A stretch of 58,785 nucleotides of DNA from Acinetobacter sp. BY419 (GTDB lineage: Bacteria; Pseudomonadota; Gammaproteobacteria; Pseudomonadales; Moraxellaceae). The translations under genes and the position numbers were made by a program. The stretch covers positions 1 to 58,785 of the forward strand of contig NZ_JAGFXZ010000020.1 of assembly GCF_019038395.1 (NCBI RefSeq). Reading direction: 5' to 3'. Every line of letters begins with the position of its first letter. Position 1 is the first letter of the stretch. Shown here in pieces: positions 40,542-49,825 of the stretch. The notes beneath the pieces were generated by a model that saw only the letters and a list, made by a program, of their open reading frames with translations, made no database searches and was not told the DNA's origin.

Positions 40542-41567
40542 ATGACTCTCACTAATCCCATTGAAACCACTCAATCTCCACGAATCAGTGTCGCACCGAT
40601 GATGGACTGGACGACCAAAGACTATCGTTTCTTTGCCCGCCTGTTTAACCCGAATGTCATTATGTACACTGAAATGGTGACTACAGGTGCGATCATTTAT
40701 GGTGATGCCAAACGTCATTTGGACTTTAATGCGGAAGAACAGCCCATCGTCTTGCAACTCGGCGGCTCAAATCCAAAAGATCTCGCGATCTGTACCAAGA
40801 TGGCACAGGACTGGGGCTATAGCGAAGTCAATTTAAATGTGGGTTGCCCGAGCGATCGGGTGCAGAATAATAAAATTGGTGCCTGTCTAATGGCAGAGCC
40901 TGATTTAGTTGCAGAATGTATTGCTGAAATGCGGCATGCGGTGGATATTCCAGTTACGGTGAAACACCGGATCGGGATTGATGATATGCACTCTTATGAA
41001 GAGATGCTGCATTTTGTCGATACCGTAGCCAAAACCGGCTGCAATAATTTTATCGTGCATGCACGCATTGCCTTATTAAAAGGCCTATCGCCTAAAGAAA
41101 ACCGCGATGTTCCGCCACTACGTTATGAAGATGTCTATCGTTTAAAACAGGATCGTCCTGATCTGCTGATCGAGATCAACGGCGGAATTAAAACCTATGC
41201 CGAAACGCTGGAACATCTCAAACATGTAGATGGCGTGATGATTGGTCGTGAAGCCTATCATAATCCTTACTTACTGGCTGAACTGGGTCAACTGTGGAAT
41301 CTGGATACACCAGACCGTTTTGACATTATGCAGCAGATGTTGCCTTATATTGCCCAGCGAATGGCAGAGGGTGCACCACTCTCAATTATTACCCGTCATA
41401 TTTTAGGTCTATTCCAGAATTTGCCAGGTGCACGTAAGTGGCGCCAGGCCTTGAGTGGTGGCAACGCCAAAACCTTGAAAGATGTGGAAACTGCGCTGTT
41501 TAATATTCAGGAAGCGATGCAGCGTACAGAAGATTATCTACGTGAACAGCAGCAGGTTGAATCCTAA
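40542..41567 (+). CDS. dusA: tRNA-dihydrouridine(20/20a) synthase DusA
   Basis: This flavoenzyme reduces U20/U20a in the tRNA D-loop with NADPH. The 341 residues start the catalytic barrel at 'RISVAPMMDWTTKDYRFFARL', and carry 'VNLNVGCPSDRVQNNKIGACLM' with the catalytic Cys of 'GCPS', 'PVTVKHRIGIDD', 'NFIVHARIALLKGLSPKENR' and 'IEINGGIKTYAE'. 'GLFQNLPGARKWRQALS' marks DusA. It is monocistronic, followed immediately by a terminator. Confidence 0.96.
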   Translation: MTLTNPIETTQSPRISVAPMMDWTTKDYRFFARLFNPNVIMYTEMVTTGAIIYGDAKRHLDFNAEEQPIVLQLGGSNPKDLAICTKMAQDWGYSEVNLNVGCPSDRVQNNKIGACLMAEPDLVAECIAEMRHAVDIPVTVKHRIGIDDMHSYEEMLHFVDTVAKTGCNNFIVHARIALLKGLSPKENRDVPPLRYEDVYRLKQDRPDLLIEINGGIKTYAETLEHLKHVDGVMIGREAYHNPYLLAELGQLWNLDTPDRFDIMQQMLPYIAQRMAEGAPLSIITRHILGLFQNLPGARKWRQALSGGNAKTLKDVETALFNIQEAMQRTEDYLREQQQVES

Positions 41568-41569
41568 AT

Positions 41570-41599
41570 AAAAAAGCACCGATCATCGGTGCTTTTTTA
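41570..41599. terminator. terminator between dusA and convergent lipoprotein gene
   Basis: AAAAAAGCACCGAT-CATCGGTGCTTTTTT is a near-perfect stem with runs on both sides, suited to both converging transcripts. Confidence 0.85.
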
Positions 41600-41616
41600 T
41601 AGAGACTATGCACTGC

Positions 41617-42126
41617 TTATTGTGTATAAGCAGTGATATTGCCGACTGGAATCGGCTCTTCTCGATAAGAAACGCTGTGTAATGCTGGTTCAGCCACGGG
41701 AGTGATCAGAGGGAGCTGCTGTTCTTTTGGCTCACCTGCGGGTTCTAGGCCATCTAAAGCTGAGGCCAGTTGCTGTAATTCCAGGTCCAGCTGCTGGCGA
41801 TACTTTTCAATTTCAATCTCATCGATAAAAGCAAAGGCATCATCTTCAATCGACCAGCTATAGCCGCCATCTACCTGAAAGACTTTCACATGGATTGGAT
41901 ATTCCTCACCCTGATAATTCAGATGAGAAACTGCCTGAAACTGATTGCCCTGACGCTGGATAATTTTGACCTTTTTCACGGTAAAACGATAGTGTTGATA
42001 ATCCTGATTGGAATTAAGTTCACGTTGCATCTGCGTTTGGATATTTCTGGCCAGTTCATCCATTGAGACAAAATAACTGCACCCAGCCAGACAGGCGACC
42101 ATCCATAACATCATGATTTTTTTCAT
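41617..42126 (-). CDS. lipoprotein of unknown function
   Basis: The 169-residue protein starts 'MKKIMMLWMVACLAGCSYF': a short signal peptide with lipobox LAGC and Cys16 as the lipidated residue. The +2 Ser suggests outer-membrane sorting. The mature part is a single alpha/beta-looking domain ('FTVKKVKIIQRQGNQFQAVSHLNYQGEEYPIHVKVFQVDGGYSWSIED' region), followed by a helical stretch and a Pro-rich tail. I recognise no named family. It is convergent with dusA and lies downstream of the coaBC terminator on the same strand, so it likely has its own promoter in 42127-42310. Confidence 0.75.
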   Translation of the reverse strand: MKKIMMLWMVACLAGCSYFVSMDELARNIQTQMQRELNSNQDYQHYRFTVKKVKIIQRQGNQFQAVSHLNYQGEEYPIHVKVFQVDGGYSWSIEDDAFAFIDEIEIEKYRQQLDLELQQLASALDGLEPAGEPKEQQLPLITPVAEPALHSVSYREEPIPVGNITAYTQ

Positions 42127-42310
42127 AGCGCCCCACTCTTTTTCTTTCCACTTCCTGCTTATAGTTTATATATGCAGTATTTTTATCTTTGCTTATTCTG
42201 TGACCCATTTTATGCTTTTTTACAAAAACAATAAACAAACAACGCTTCGATTAAGACTAAATATTTATGGTTTTTAAGGATTTTTTTGAATTAATAATAA
42301 AAAACCAGTT

Positions 42311-42343
42311 AAAAAAAGCCCTGATTAATTCAGGGCCTTTTTT
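42311..42343 (-). terminator. coaBC terminator
   Basis: On the minus strand the stem AAGGCCCTGAATT...AATTCAGGGC is followed by a T-run (TTTTTTT), 13 bp past the coaBC stop. Confidence 0.8.
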
Positions 42344-42355
42344 ATACAGATCGTT

Positions 42356-43630
42356 CTAAAAATCATCGTCACTGGACGGATCACGATGCAAGGCATCATG
42401 AATGGCTTCGACCAACTGCTGGGCAATTTCCTGCTTGGAGGCTTTTTCGAGATCACGTTTATCGAGCTGATATTGCTCGGCAAAGAATACCGTCATAGCA
42501 TTTTCATCCGAAGCAAAACCGATATCCGCACGCGAAACATCATTGCAGGCAATCATATCCAGTTTTTTCGCCACCAATTTACCTGCAGCATATTCTTCAA
42601 TGTTGCGGGTTTCTGCAGCGAAACCGACCATAAATGGTCGCTTTTCCTGCTGGGCAATGGTTGCGACAATATCCGGATTTTTCACCAAGGCTACATTCAG
42701 TTCATCCCCAGCTTTCTTGATTTTATGCTCGGCCACTGCCGCCACACGATAATCAGCCACTGCCGCCGTAGCGATAAAAATATCGCAACCATTTTCCAGC
42801 ATTTGCATACTTTCATTCAGCATTTGAACGGCAGAAGATACATTCTTACGTTTCACGCCATTTGGCGTACCCAAACTCACCGGACCTGCGATCAAGGTGA
42901 CATTTGCCCCTGCAGCATAACAGGCTGCGGCCAGTGCAAAGCCCATTTTCCCGGTACTGTGATTGGAAATATAACGTACTGGGTCAATCGCCTCGCGGGT
43001 CGGACCTGCGGTAATTGTGACCTGCTTTCCAGCGAGCAGACCAAATTTTTCGGCAATTGCACGCTGGGCTTTATGGAAATATTCGGTCACCTGCCGGGCT
43101 AAATCTTCTGGTTCAGGCATACGGCCCAAGCCAACATCACCACAAGCCTGTGAACCGGCATCCGGCATGATTACATGCACACCATCTTCGATCAGTGTCG
43201 CAAGATTGCGCTGGGTGGCTTTGGCTGCCCACATTTGCTGGTTCATGGCAGGTGCCACCCAGACCGGTGCTTTCGTCGCCAGATATAAAGTACTTAACAG
43301 ATCATCCGCCAGACCTGCTGCAAATTTTGCCAAGGTATCACAGCTAGCTGGTGCTACCATTAACAGATCTGCCCAGCGTGCCAGCTCGATATGTCCCATG
43401 CCGGCTTCTGCTTCAGGGTCCAGCAATTCGGTATGTACGGGATTGCCCGATAAGGCCTGAAAAGTTAAAGGTGTAATAAAAGCCTGTGCACCGTGGGTCA
43501 TCACCACCCGCACATCAAATCCGGCATCTTTCAGACGACGAACCAGAATCGCACTTTTATAGGCAGCAATACCGCCAGTGACGGCCAGAATGATATTTTT
43601 ATGCGGAATTACACTTAGATCAAAGCTCAC
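42356..43630 (-). CDS. coaBC: bifunctional phosphopantothenoylcysteine decarboxylase/synthetase
   Basis: This enzyme performs two successive steps of coenzyme A synthesis. The 424 residues comprise an N-terminal FMN-dependent decarboxylase CoaC ('IILAVTGGIAAYKSAILVRRL', active-site 'APAMNQQMW', 'GSQACGDVGLGRMPEP' flap with Cys) and a C-terminal CTP-dependent synthetase CoaB ('ITAGPTREAIDPVRYISNHSTGKMGFALA', 'AAVADYR', 'HKIKK'). 'AAETRNIEEYAAGKLVAKKLDMIACND' completes the family pattern. It is divergent from radC, an arrangement common in Proteobacteria. Confidence 0.97.
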   Translation of the reverse strand: MSFDLSVIPHKNIILAVTGGIAAYKSAILVRRLKDAGFDVRVVMTHGAQAFITPLTFQALSGNPVHTELLDPEAEAGMGHIELARWADLLMVAPASCDTLAKFAAGLADDLLSTLYLATKAPVWVAPAMNQQMWAAKATQRNLATLIEDGVHVIMPDAGSQACGDVGLGRMPEPEDLARQVTEYFHKAQRAIAEKFGLLAGKQVTITAGPTREAIDPVRYISNHSTGKMGFALAAACYAAGANVTLIAGPVSLGTPNGVKRKNVSSAVQMLNESMQMLENGCDIFIATAAVADYRVAAVAEHKIKKAGDELNVALVKNPDIVATIAQQEKRPFMVGFAAETRNIEEYAAGKLVAKKLDMIACNDVSRADIGFASDENAMTVFFAEQYQLDKRDLEKASKQEIAQQLVEAIHDALHRDPSSDDDF

Positions 43631-43743
43631 GAACAGATTACCTTGCTGTTGCAGTGGGGCTCACAATAGCATTAAATAATCGCATTCCCAAGAGATCGGC
43701 TTGCGGGAAAACTGATAATTCATAATAAATAAGTATAATCATC

Positions 43744-44445
43744 ATGCAATTTTCTATTAAAAACTGGCCGGAACAAGAACGGCCGCGAGAACGCTTAATC
43801 CAATATGGGGCAGAAAGTCTCTCTGATGCCGAACTACTCGCCATCTTTCTGCGCTCGGGTTCACAGCAGCATTCGGCAGTTGATCTGGCTCGTTTGCTGA
43901 TTCAGCATTTTGGTCATTTGACTGCGTTACTCGATGCCCCTTTACAGGAAGTTATTCAGTTTCATGGCATGGGCATCAGCAAATACACCCAACTGATGGC
44001 CGTCAAGGAACTTGGACGGCGTTATATTGCCGAACACCTGAAGCAGGATGCACTGGAACTGACCAATTCCAAGCGGCTAAGAGACTATTTACGTTTTGAA
44101 CTGCTCGGTGAGACTCAGGAAGTATTTGCCGTACTGTGTCTGGATGCCAGTTTAAGAAAAATCGCCTTTAAGAAACTGTTTTATGGCTCAATCAATGCAT
44201 GTGATATTTCTATTAACCAATTGCTGCGTTATGCCATTAGCCAACAGGCGACCTCGATTGTGATTGCGCATAATCATCCACTAGGTCGGCCCTCTCCATC
44301 CAAGGCCGACCTGGCATTGACCCGCCAGATTCAACAGGCCTGCCAGCTGGTAGATATCCATCTGATCGATCATTGCATTATCGCCCTGGAAGGCAGTTTT
44401 TCCTTTGCTGAGCAGCAACTCATCAAACCTGAAATGCAGTTTTGA
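43744..44445 (+). CDS. radC: RadC family JAB-domain protein
   Basis: The 233-residue protein has an N-terminal helix-hairpin-helix UPF0758 domain ('RPRERLIQYGAESLSDAELLAIFLRSG') and a C-terminal JAMM metallo-domain ('EVFAVLCLDA', 'IVIAHNHPLGRPSPSKADLALT', with H-x-H and Asp). The loop reads HNHPLG where most RadC proteins have HNHPSG; the metal ligands are intact. Despite the name, its role in DNA repair is unproven. It is divergent from coaBC, with 113 bp between. Confidence 0.93.
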   Translation: MQFSIKNWPEQERPRERLIQYGAESLSDAELLAIFLRSGSQQHSAVDLARLLIQHFGHLTALLDAPLQEVIQFHGMGISKYTQLMAVKELGRRYIAEHLKQDALELTNSKRLRDYLRFELLGETQEVFAVLCLDASLRKIAFKKLFYGSINACDISINQLLRYAISQQATSIVIAHNHPLGRPSPSKADLALTRQIQQACQLVDIHLIDHCIIALEGSFSFAEQQLIKPEMQF

Positions 44446-44509
44446 ATAGCACTTGACAAAGCAGGCACAACTCCACAAGATCATTAAAAAATTGTGATGA
44501 TTCCAATAA

Positions 44510-45421
44510 ATGATCGTACGTGACCAGCCGAGTGTTTTTAAACTGCTGTTTTCCTGGCGGGGGACGATATTACCTAAAGTTTTACCGCCTTTAGGTGTAG
44601 TGATGCTGATTTCAGCCATTATCGGTGGCTTGTCACATATTGGCTCTTTTCATTTTCCAGAATTACCCCTAGTCGGCTTTACCCTGATTGGGGTCGTGCT
44701 GTCGATCTTTCTCGGATTTAAGAATTCGGCCTGTTATGACCGCTGGTGGGAAGCCCGTAAACTTTGGGGTATTTTGATTGCCAATGCGCGTCATTTTGAC
44801 CGGGATTGCCGGATGCTGTCCCAAGGTCGCCGTGAACGGGTGATTCAGCACGTGATTGTCTTTGCCAATGTACTGCGAGATCGCCTTCGCCATCAGACAG
44901 CTAATCCGACTGAACTGGTTGAAACCAGTGGTATGAGCCAGCAGGCTGTGACCCAACTCTACCAGCAGGCCAATGCACCGCAATATACCTTAAGCCTGAT
45001 TCAATGGGAATTGATGCAGGCGTTAAAGGACGGGGAAATTTCCGACATCATCTATATGCAGATGAATAATCACGTGGCAGAACTGAGTATTGTCCAGACC
45101 GGTTGTGACCGGATTGCAACGACGCCTTTGCCTTTTGCCTATTCGGTACTATTGAACCGTACCGTCTATTTTTTCTGTTTTATTCTACCCTTTAGTCTGG
45201 GCTCAACCTTAGGTCTGTTTACGCCTTTGCTGGTCGGAATTTTGGCTTATACCTTCTTAGGACTGGACGCCTTAAGTTCAGAAATTGAAGAACCTTTTGG
45301 TACTCAGAGTAATGACTTGCCGCTAGATTCGATGGTACGTACCATTGAAATTGAACTGCTAGGAACTTTGGGCAAAGCAACGCCACCACCAATTCAGGCC
45401 AAAGATCATAATTTGCTTTAA
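44510..45421 (+). CDS. bestrophin family ion channel
   Basis: The 303-residue inner-membrane protein matches bacterial bestrophin-like proteins (PF01062): 'MIVRDQPSVFKLLFSWRGTILPKVLPPLGVVML' opening with Arg/Trp pattern, 'FLGFKNSACYDRWWEARKLWGILIANARHFDRD' and late 'DALSSEIEEPFGTQSNDLPLDSMVRTIEI' with the conserved acidic EEPFG and neck-region features. Four helices are predicted. Bacterial members conduct mono- or divalent ions; the ion here is unknown. It lies 64 bp after radC without an obvious terminator between. Confidence 0.9.
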   Translation: MIVRDQPSVFKLLFSWRGTILPKVLPPLGVVMLISAIIGGLSHIGSFHFPELPLVGFTLIGVVLSIFLGFKNSACYDRWWEARKLWGILIANARHFDRDCRMLSQGRRERVIQHVIVFANVLRDRLRHQTANPTELVETSGMSQQAVTQLYQQANAPQYTLSLIQWELMQALKDGEISDIIYMQMNNHVAELSIVQTGCDRIATTPLPFAYSVLLNRTVYFFCFILPFSLGSTLGLFTPLLVGILAYTFLGLDALSSEIEEPFGTQSNDLPLDSMVRTIEIELLGTLGKATPPPIQAKDHNLL

Positions 45422-45428
45422 TAGATTA

Positions 45429-45462
45429 GCTTCCCTCACCCTTTGCTATCAGCGAAGGGCAA
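45429..45462. repeat. short GC-rich intergenic palindrome
   Basis: CCCTTTGCTATCAGCGAAGGG (one mismatched pair) is preceded by TTCCCTCA and sits between convergent genes. It resembles the palindrome at 49826-49860 in reversed orientation and may belong to the same dispersed family. Confidence 0.4.
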
Positions 45463-45499
45463 TTCTTCTATCAAATAAAAAATTGGGATAAAGAAATTC

Positions 45500-46351
45500 C
45501 TAAACAAAACTCTCCCAGATTCCGATCTGGCCCGGTTTGAGACTCGGTACATTCCCGAGTTTAATCCAGGGCATATGGTCGCCATGAAAATCACTGCCAA
45601 TCGAAACTTTCAGACCATGTTCCGCAATCATCCGATCCACCATCTGCCGGGTTGAACTGGGATCGATCGCCGGTGGCAGTTCCACTGCATCTCCACCAAA
45701 CTTAGCAAAGATTTCGATCAGATAACGGATATTGGTTGCCGATAAATCATATTTGGTCGGATGTGCCAGTATTGCAAAACCGCCACTGGCATGAATCACC
45801 TGAATCGTATCTTCCAGACCCAGTCCATCAAATTTGACATAGGCTTTCTTGCCTTCCTTGATATATTTATCAAAGGCCTGTTGCGCCCGGGTCACGATGC
45901 CCTTCTCTACCAGTGTTTTTGCAATATGGGTACGGGTGACCCGATCCGGAATCTGATCTACTTTGGCCAGTACATCGGCATAAATATCCTGACCAATCAG
46001 TGGAATTAATAAATCACAGATTTGCTTGGAACGTTCGGCACGAATGATTTTTTGTTGTTGCAGGGCTTTTTGTAAAGGCTCAGGATTTTGCATATTCAGC
46101 GCAACAATGTGCACGCCATAATTTTTCTGGGTCGCTGGACGTGACCACTGACTGGATATCTCCACCCCGGAAATGATTTTAATCTCATGGTTTTTAGCAG
46201 CTTCTTGCGCTAACTCCAATCCATCCATAGTGTCATGATCAGTCAATGCCAAAGTATGCACCGATTTCTCTATGGCAGCCTCGACCAATTGTGATGGAGT
46301 TAAAGTTCCATCAGAAATATTACTATGTGTATGTAAATCTACGCCGTGCAT
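45500..46351 (-). CDS. PHP-domain phosphoesterase (RNase AM/YciV-like)
   Basis: The 283-residue metallo-phosphoesterase has PHP motifs 'DLHTHSNISDGTLTP', 'ALTDHDTMDGL', 'GVEISSQWS', 'GGFAILAHPTKY' and 'SIGSDFHGDHMPW'. E. coli YciV (RNase AM/TrpH) trims 5' ends of 5S/16S/23S rRNA and 3',5'-bisphosphonucleotides; length and motif order agree. Its 5' end is 44 bp from the divergent yciB gene, matching the yciV/yciB area in other gammaproteobacteria. Confidence 0.92.
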   Translation of the reverse strand: MHGVDLHTHSNISDGTLTPSQLVEAAIEKSVHTLALTDHDTMDGLELAQEAAKNHEIKIISGVEISSQWSRPATQKNYGVHIVALNMQNPEPLQKALQQQKIIRAERSKQICDLLIPLIGQDIYADVLAKVDQIPDRVTRTHIAKTLVEKGIVTRAQQAFDKYIKEGKKAYVKFDGLGLEDTIQVIHASGGFAILAHPTKYDLSATNIRYLIEIFAKFGGDAVELPPAIDPSSTRQMVDRMIAEHGLKVSIGSDFHGDHMPWIKLGNVPSLKPGQIGIWESFV

Positions 46352-46395
46352 CTCTATACTATGACATTTATTTGATCAGATTTAGATACTCTAAC

Positions 46396-47007
46396 ATGAA
46401 AGCACTTTTAGACTTTGTGCCACTCATTATTTTCTTTTATTTATATAAAACTGTAGATCCAAAAGACACTGACCATCAATTACTGCAATTGATCGGTTCT
46501 GCGGGGGGTGTCGACAATAATCACATTCTTGTAGCAACCACAGGTCTGATCATTTCCATGCTGGTCATCTATGGTGCATTGTTTGTCATGCAAAAATTCC
46601 GTCTCGATAAGCAGCAATGGATTGTGTTGTTTATGACAGTGATTTTTGGCGGCATCACCCTGATGCTTAGCGATGATTTCTATATCCGTCTGAAAGCGGT
46701 ATTACTGAATCTGGTCTTTGCCGGTGTCTTTTTATTATCTCCTTGGTTTAGTAAGGATAAAAAGCCTCTAATCCAGCGTCTGTTTGGTCCGGTTTTCAAT
46801 CTCAGTGAAAAAGGCTGGATCAGACTGAACTATGCCTGGGTGGCCATGTTTGTGCTGATGTCATCTCTGCATACCTTTTTCGCCTATTTGTGGAGGGATG
46901 GAAAATATTGGGGAGAATTTACCGCATTCGGTGACATGATCGTGATGTTTTCCTTTATCATTATTCAGTTTATTGTATTGCGCAAATACTTTAAAACTGC
47001 TGAATAA
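46396..47007 (+). CDS. yciB: inner membrane-spanning protein YciB (septation protein A)
   Basis: The ~203-residue protein has five predicted helices and family motifs 'MKALLDFVPLIIFFYLYK', 'GGITLMLSDDFYIRLKAVLLNLVFA', 'KPLIQRLFGPVFNLSEKGWIRLNYAWV' and 'YLWRDGKYWGEFTAFGD'. YciB is linked to cell-envelope synthesis and interacts with cell-elongation and division proteins. The ATG at 46396 is chosen because the protein begins there in the family; the longer frame overlaps the divergent PHP gene. yciI follows after 27 bp. Confidence 0.95.
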   Translation: MKALLDFVPLIIFFYLYKTVDPKDTDHQLLQLIGSAGGVDNNHILVATTGLIISMLVIYGALFVMQKFRLDKQQWIVLFMTVIFGGITLMLSDDFYIRLKAVLLNLVFAGVFLLSPWFSKDKKPLIQRLFGPVFNLSEKGWIRLNYAWVAMFVLMSSLHTFFAYLWRDGKYWGEFTAFGDMIVMFSFIIIQFIVLRKYFKTAE

Positions 47008-47034
47008 GTCCAACTATAAACCATTGAGAATATC

Positions 47035-47337
47035 ATGCCACTATTCGTTGTTAGCTGTACCGATCGGGAAGGTACAGTTGAAAAACGCCTCGCGATTCGC
47101 CCTCAACATCTTGCACGCCTGGAACAGTTAAATGCTGAAGGCCGCCTGATTGTTGCGGGTGCCATGCCTAAAGATCCGGCCAATCCACAAGCCGGCTTTT
47201 ATGGCAGTACCATCATTGTCGATTTTGACAGCCGTGAAGTGCTAGATACATGGTTACAGGATGAACCTTTTTTAAAAGAAGGTGTGTACGAACACATCGA
47301 TATCAAACAATTCAATAAAGCATTCCCTCAAGGATAA
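47035..47337 (+). CDS. yciI: YciI family protein
   Basis: The 100-residue ferredoxin-like-fold protein has the family's 'MPLFVVSCTDREGTVEKRLAIRPQHLARLE' start, 'GRLIVAGAMPKDP', 'GSTIIVDFDSREVLDTWLQDEPFLKEGVYEHIDI' and the conserved His-Asp pair of the active-site-like pocket. Its enzymatic role is unknown. It is probably co-transcribed with yciB and the coiled-coil membrane gene 5 bp downstream. Confidence 0.93.
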   Translation: MPLFVVSCTDREGTVEKRLAIRPQHLARLEQLNAEGRLIVAGAMPKDPANPQAGFYGSTIIVDFDSREVLDTWLQDEPFLKEGVYEHIDIKQFNKAFPQG

Positions 47338-47342
47338 GGTTC

Positions 47343-47858
47343 ATGCGTGTTGTTACTGCCAGTATCATTGGCCTATGTTTTATGATTTCTCCAGTATGGG
47401 CAGTTGAAGTTGCACCTGATCCTGCTCCTGTGACTCAGGAAAATCAGACAGCGCAACCTCCAAGGACAGCGGCGACCGTCCAGACCCAGTCTCCGCCCAA
47501 ACCTGCCATTATTCCTGCGGTAGCGTCTTCTGCACAGCCGGTGCCGCCTACCGAAAACAGGCCTTTAACCGCAGAAGAAATCGCCAAGCTGAAAGCGCAG
47601 CAAGAGGCTAAGGTCAAAGCCCTAGTTAAAGATCAGGCCACCCGTTTGCAGCAACTGGAAAAAGCCAATCTGGAAGCATTGTCCCAGAATCAGGAATTGC
47701 AGCTGAAAAATGACAACCTGGGGGTTCAGGTACAGGTGCTGCAAAGCGAACGCAGTGCACAGATGTTCCTCTACGGCGCCGCAACCCTGGCTGTCGGTGT
47801 ACTGCTCGGCTTCCTGATCGCGAGCTATGTTTATACCAAACGTCGCCGTCAATGGTAA
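47343..47858 (+). CDS. exported coiled-coil protein with C-terminal membrane anchor
   Basis: The 171-residue protein starts with a signal peptide ('VVTASIIGLCFMISPVWA'), then a Pro/Gln/Thr-rich linker (residues ~22-75), a Lys/Glu/Gln-rich coiled-coil (~78-135), and a C-terminal helix 'AATLAVGVLLGFLIASYVY' ending in a basic tail 'TKRRRQW'. The tail resembles that of YgiM/TIGR04211 SH3 proteins, but no SH3 domain is present. The topology suggests a periplasmic coiled-coil tethered at its C-terminus. The function is unknown. It begins 5 bp after yciI. Confidence 0.7.
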   Translation: MRVVTASIIGLCFMISPVWAVEVAPDPAPVTQENQTAQPPRTAATVQTQSPPKPAIIPAVASSAQPVPPTENRPLTAEEIAKLKAQQEAKVKALVKDQATRLQQLEKANLEALSQNQELQLKNDNLGVQVQVLQSERSAQMFLYGAATLAVGVLLGFLIASYVYTKRRRQW

Positions 47859-47897
47859 GCTATAGCCCTTCCCGATATCTTTAAGGTTGTACCCGTT

Positions 47898-49805
47898 TTG
47901 TCGCACGCAATTCAAACTGCCGATCTGGATTGGCAATTGGTGGACGGCATTGATGTGCCTGTGTCCAAGCAATTTGGTGATGTGTATTTTTCCATAGACA
48001 ATGGCTTGCTGGAAAGCCGGCATGTCTTTTTAAATGGCAATGATCTCAGTACACGTCTGGCAAATTTAAAACCTTTTGAATATTTCTGTGTGGGTGAAAC
48101 GGGTTTCGGTACCGGTTTAAATATTCTGGCCCTGTGGCAGCTTTGGCAACAGGTACGTCCAGATAATCATAGCCATCTGCATGCCATTTCAGTTGAAAAA
48201 TTTCCGCTTTCAAAAGCCGATCTGACTCGAGCCTTAAATGCCTGGCCAGAACTAAAACCTCTGGCTGATCAACTGATTTCCCAATATCCAATGCCGATTG
48301 CCGGCTGTCATCGACTCAATTTTCCTGAAGAACGGTTTAGTCTGGATCTATGGCTGGGTGATGCGCACAATGTCTTCCCGGTGATGGAGAAAACTGCGCC
48401 TGTTAATGCCTGGTTTCTGGACGGTTTTGCACCTTCCTGCAATCCGGACATGTGGGAAGAAAAAGTTTTAAGCAATATTGTCCGTCTATCAGATTTTGGA
48501 AGTACCTTTTCCTCATTCAGTGTGGCTGGGGTATTGAAACGTGGCTTAAAGCAGCATGGAATTTCGATTTCACGCCCCAGAGGTTTCGGCCATAAACGTC
48601 AAATGCTGAAAGCCATCTGGATACCTTATGAAGAAAATAAAGAAGACGAAACTGATTTAGATCAGAAGATCACTCAAAAAAAAACTGAGCTAGATAAAGA
48701 GCTTAATACCAGACCTCGCCAGATTGCCGTGATTGGCGCTGGAATTGCTGGTTTAAGTAGCGCATGGGCATTCGCTCAACGCGGTCATCAAGTCACGATC
48801 TACGATCAAACAGCACCGCTTTCGGGAGGCTCTGGCAATCCACTGGCCTTGCTGAACCCTAAACTCTGCCCAGTAGAGCAAAGCCATGAACATCTGATGA
48901 CCTTGGCCTGGCAACATGCCTTAAATCATTATCAGAAATTTAAGGCTTTCCGCCCGATTCAGGTCAGTCAATTGGCCTTAAAAAATCCTGAACAGCTGTT
49001 AGGTTTAGTAAGTGAATATCCTCAAGGCATTCTGAGTGTACAGAATGCAGAATCGCAAGAGCTTAAAACTGCATTCCCGAGCTTAACGCTGCTGGAAGCA
49101 GGTGCTGTTTCACCGCATCAGTTGCGTGATGAAATTCTGCAGCATCCTAATATCCAGTATAAGCAGGCGCAAATTGGCCATATTGAAGCTGCTGCAAAAC
49201 CTCGGCTATTTTCAAATGCCAAGGGTGTAGATGAATTTGATCATGTGCTGGTCTGTACGGCACGGGAAAGCCGACAGTTTTTTGCAGATTACCCGGTTCT
49301 GAAACCGATACGCGGACAGGTCAGTTGGGTCGACAATCAGGCTCAGCCTTTAAGCCAGAATACGGCTTATAGCTATGGAGGCTATTGTATGCAACTGGAC
49401 GCTGAGCATCTGATCTTGGGCGCTTCTTTCTATCCAGGTCGGGATGATACCGAGGTGTTAGCAGAAGATCATGCACATAACTACGAACTGATCCATAGTG
49501 TTTTTCCAGAATATGCTCTATCGTTACCTTCAGTTGATACCTGGCAAGGCCGTGCATCGGTGCGGGCACAAAGTCAGGACTATTTTCCTCTGCTCGGCAA
49601 AATGAAGGCGGATGAGGAAATCTACAGCTTTGCTGGCCTGGGTTCTAAAGGTTTTCTGTTTGCACCACTTTGTAGTGAAATTCTGGCCGCCCAGATTCTG
49701 GCTGAAGCCTGTCCGGTCCCATCCAGTGTAGTGAAGAAACTTAGTGTGAGGCGTTTTCAAAAGAAAGTGAAAACCAAGAAACCTTATTTTAAGCCTCAGA
49801 TATAG
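47898..49805 (+). CDS. mnmC: bifunctional tRNA mnm5s2U biosynthesis protein MnmC
   Basis: MnmC completes 5-methylaminomethyl-2-thiouridine at tRNA position 34. The 635 residues comprise an N-terminal AdoMet methyltransferase MnmC2 ('FCVGETGFGTGLNILALW', 'WFLDGFAPSCNPDMW') and a C-terminal FAD oxidoreductase MnmC1 ('IAVIGAGIAGLSSAWAFA', 'GSGNPLALLNPKL', 'IRGQVSWV', 'FAGLGSKGFLFAPL'). No ATG is available near the family's start, so TTG at 47898 is used, with AAGG 10 nt upstream. It lies 39 bp after the coiled-coil gene, possibly in the yciB operon. Confidence 0.95.
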   Translation: MSHAIQTADLDWQLVDGIDVPVSKQFGDVYFSIDNGLLESRHVFLNGNDLSTRLANLKPFEYFCVGETGFGTGLNILALWQLWQQVRPDNHSHLHAISVEKFPLSKADLTRALNAWPELKPLADQLISQYPMPIAGCHRLNFPEERFSLDLWLGDAHNVFPVMEKTAPVNAWFLDGFAPSCNPDMWEEKVLSNIVRLSDFGSTFSSFSVAGVLKRGLKQHGISISRPRGFGHKRQMLKAIWIPYEENKEDETDLDQKITQKKTELDKELNTRPRQIAVIGAGIAGLSSAWAFAQRGHQVTIYDQTAPLSGGSGNPLALLNPKLCPVEQSHEHLMTLAWQHALNHYQKFKAFRPIQVSQLALKNPEQLLGLVSEYPQGILSVQNAESQELKTAFPSLTLLEAGAVSPHQLRDEILQHPNIQYKQAQIGHIEAAAKPRLFSNAKGVDEFDHVLVCTARESRQFFADYPVLKPIRGQVSWVDNQAQPLSQNTAYSYGGYCMQLDAEHLILGASFYPGRDDTEVLAEDHAHNYELIHSVFPEYALSLPSVDTWQGRASVRAQSQDYFPLLGKMKADEEIYSFAGLGSKGFLFAPLCSEILAAQILAEACPVPSSVVKKLSVRRFQKKVKTKKPYFKPQI

Positions 49806-49825
49806 AGTCCTCTATTTTAAGCATG

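Noticed and set aside
43744..44445. Mobile-element-type RadC
   Set aside because: The N-terminal helix-hairpin-helix domain is complete and the gene sits divergent from coaBC, the usual chromosomal context.
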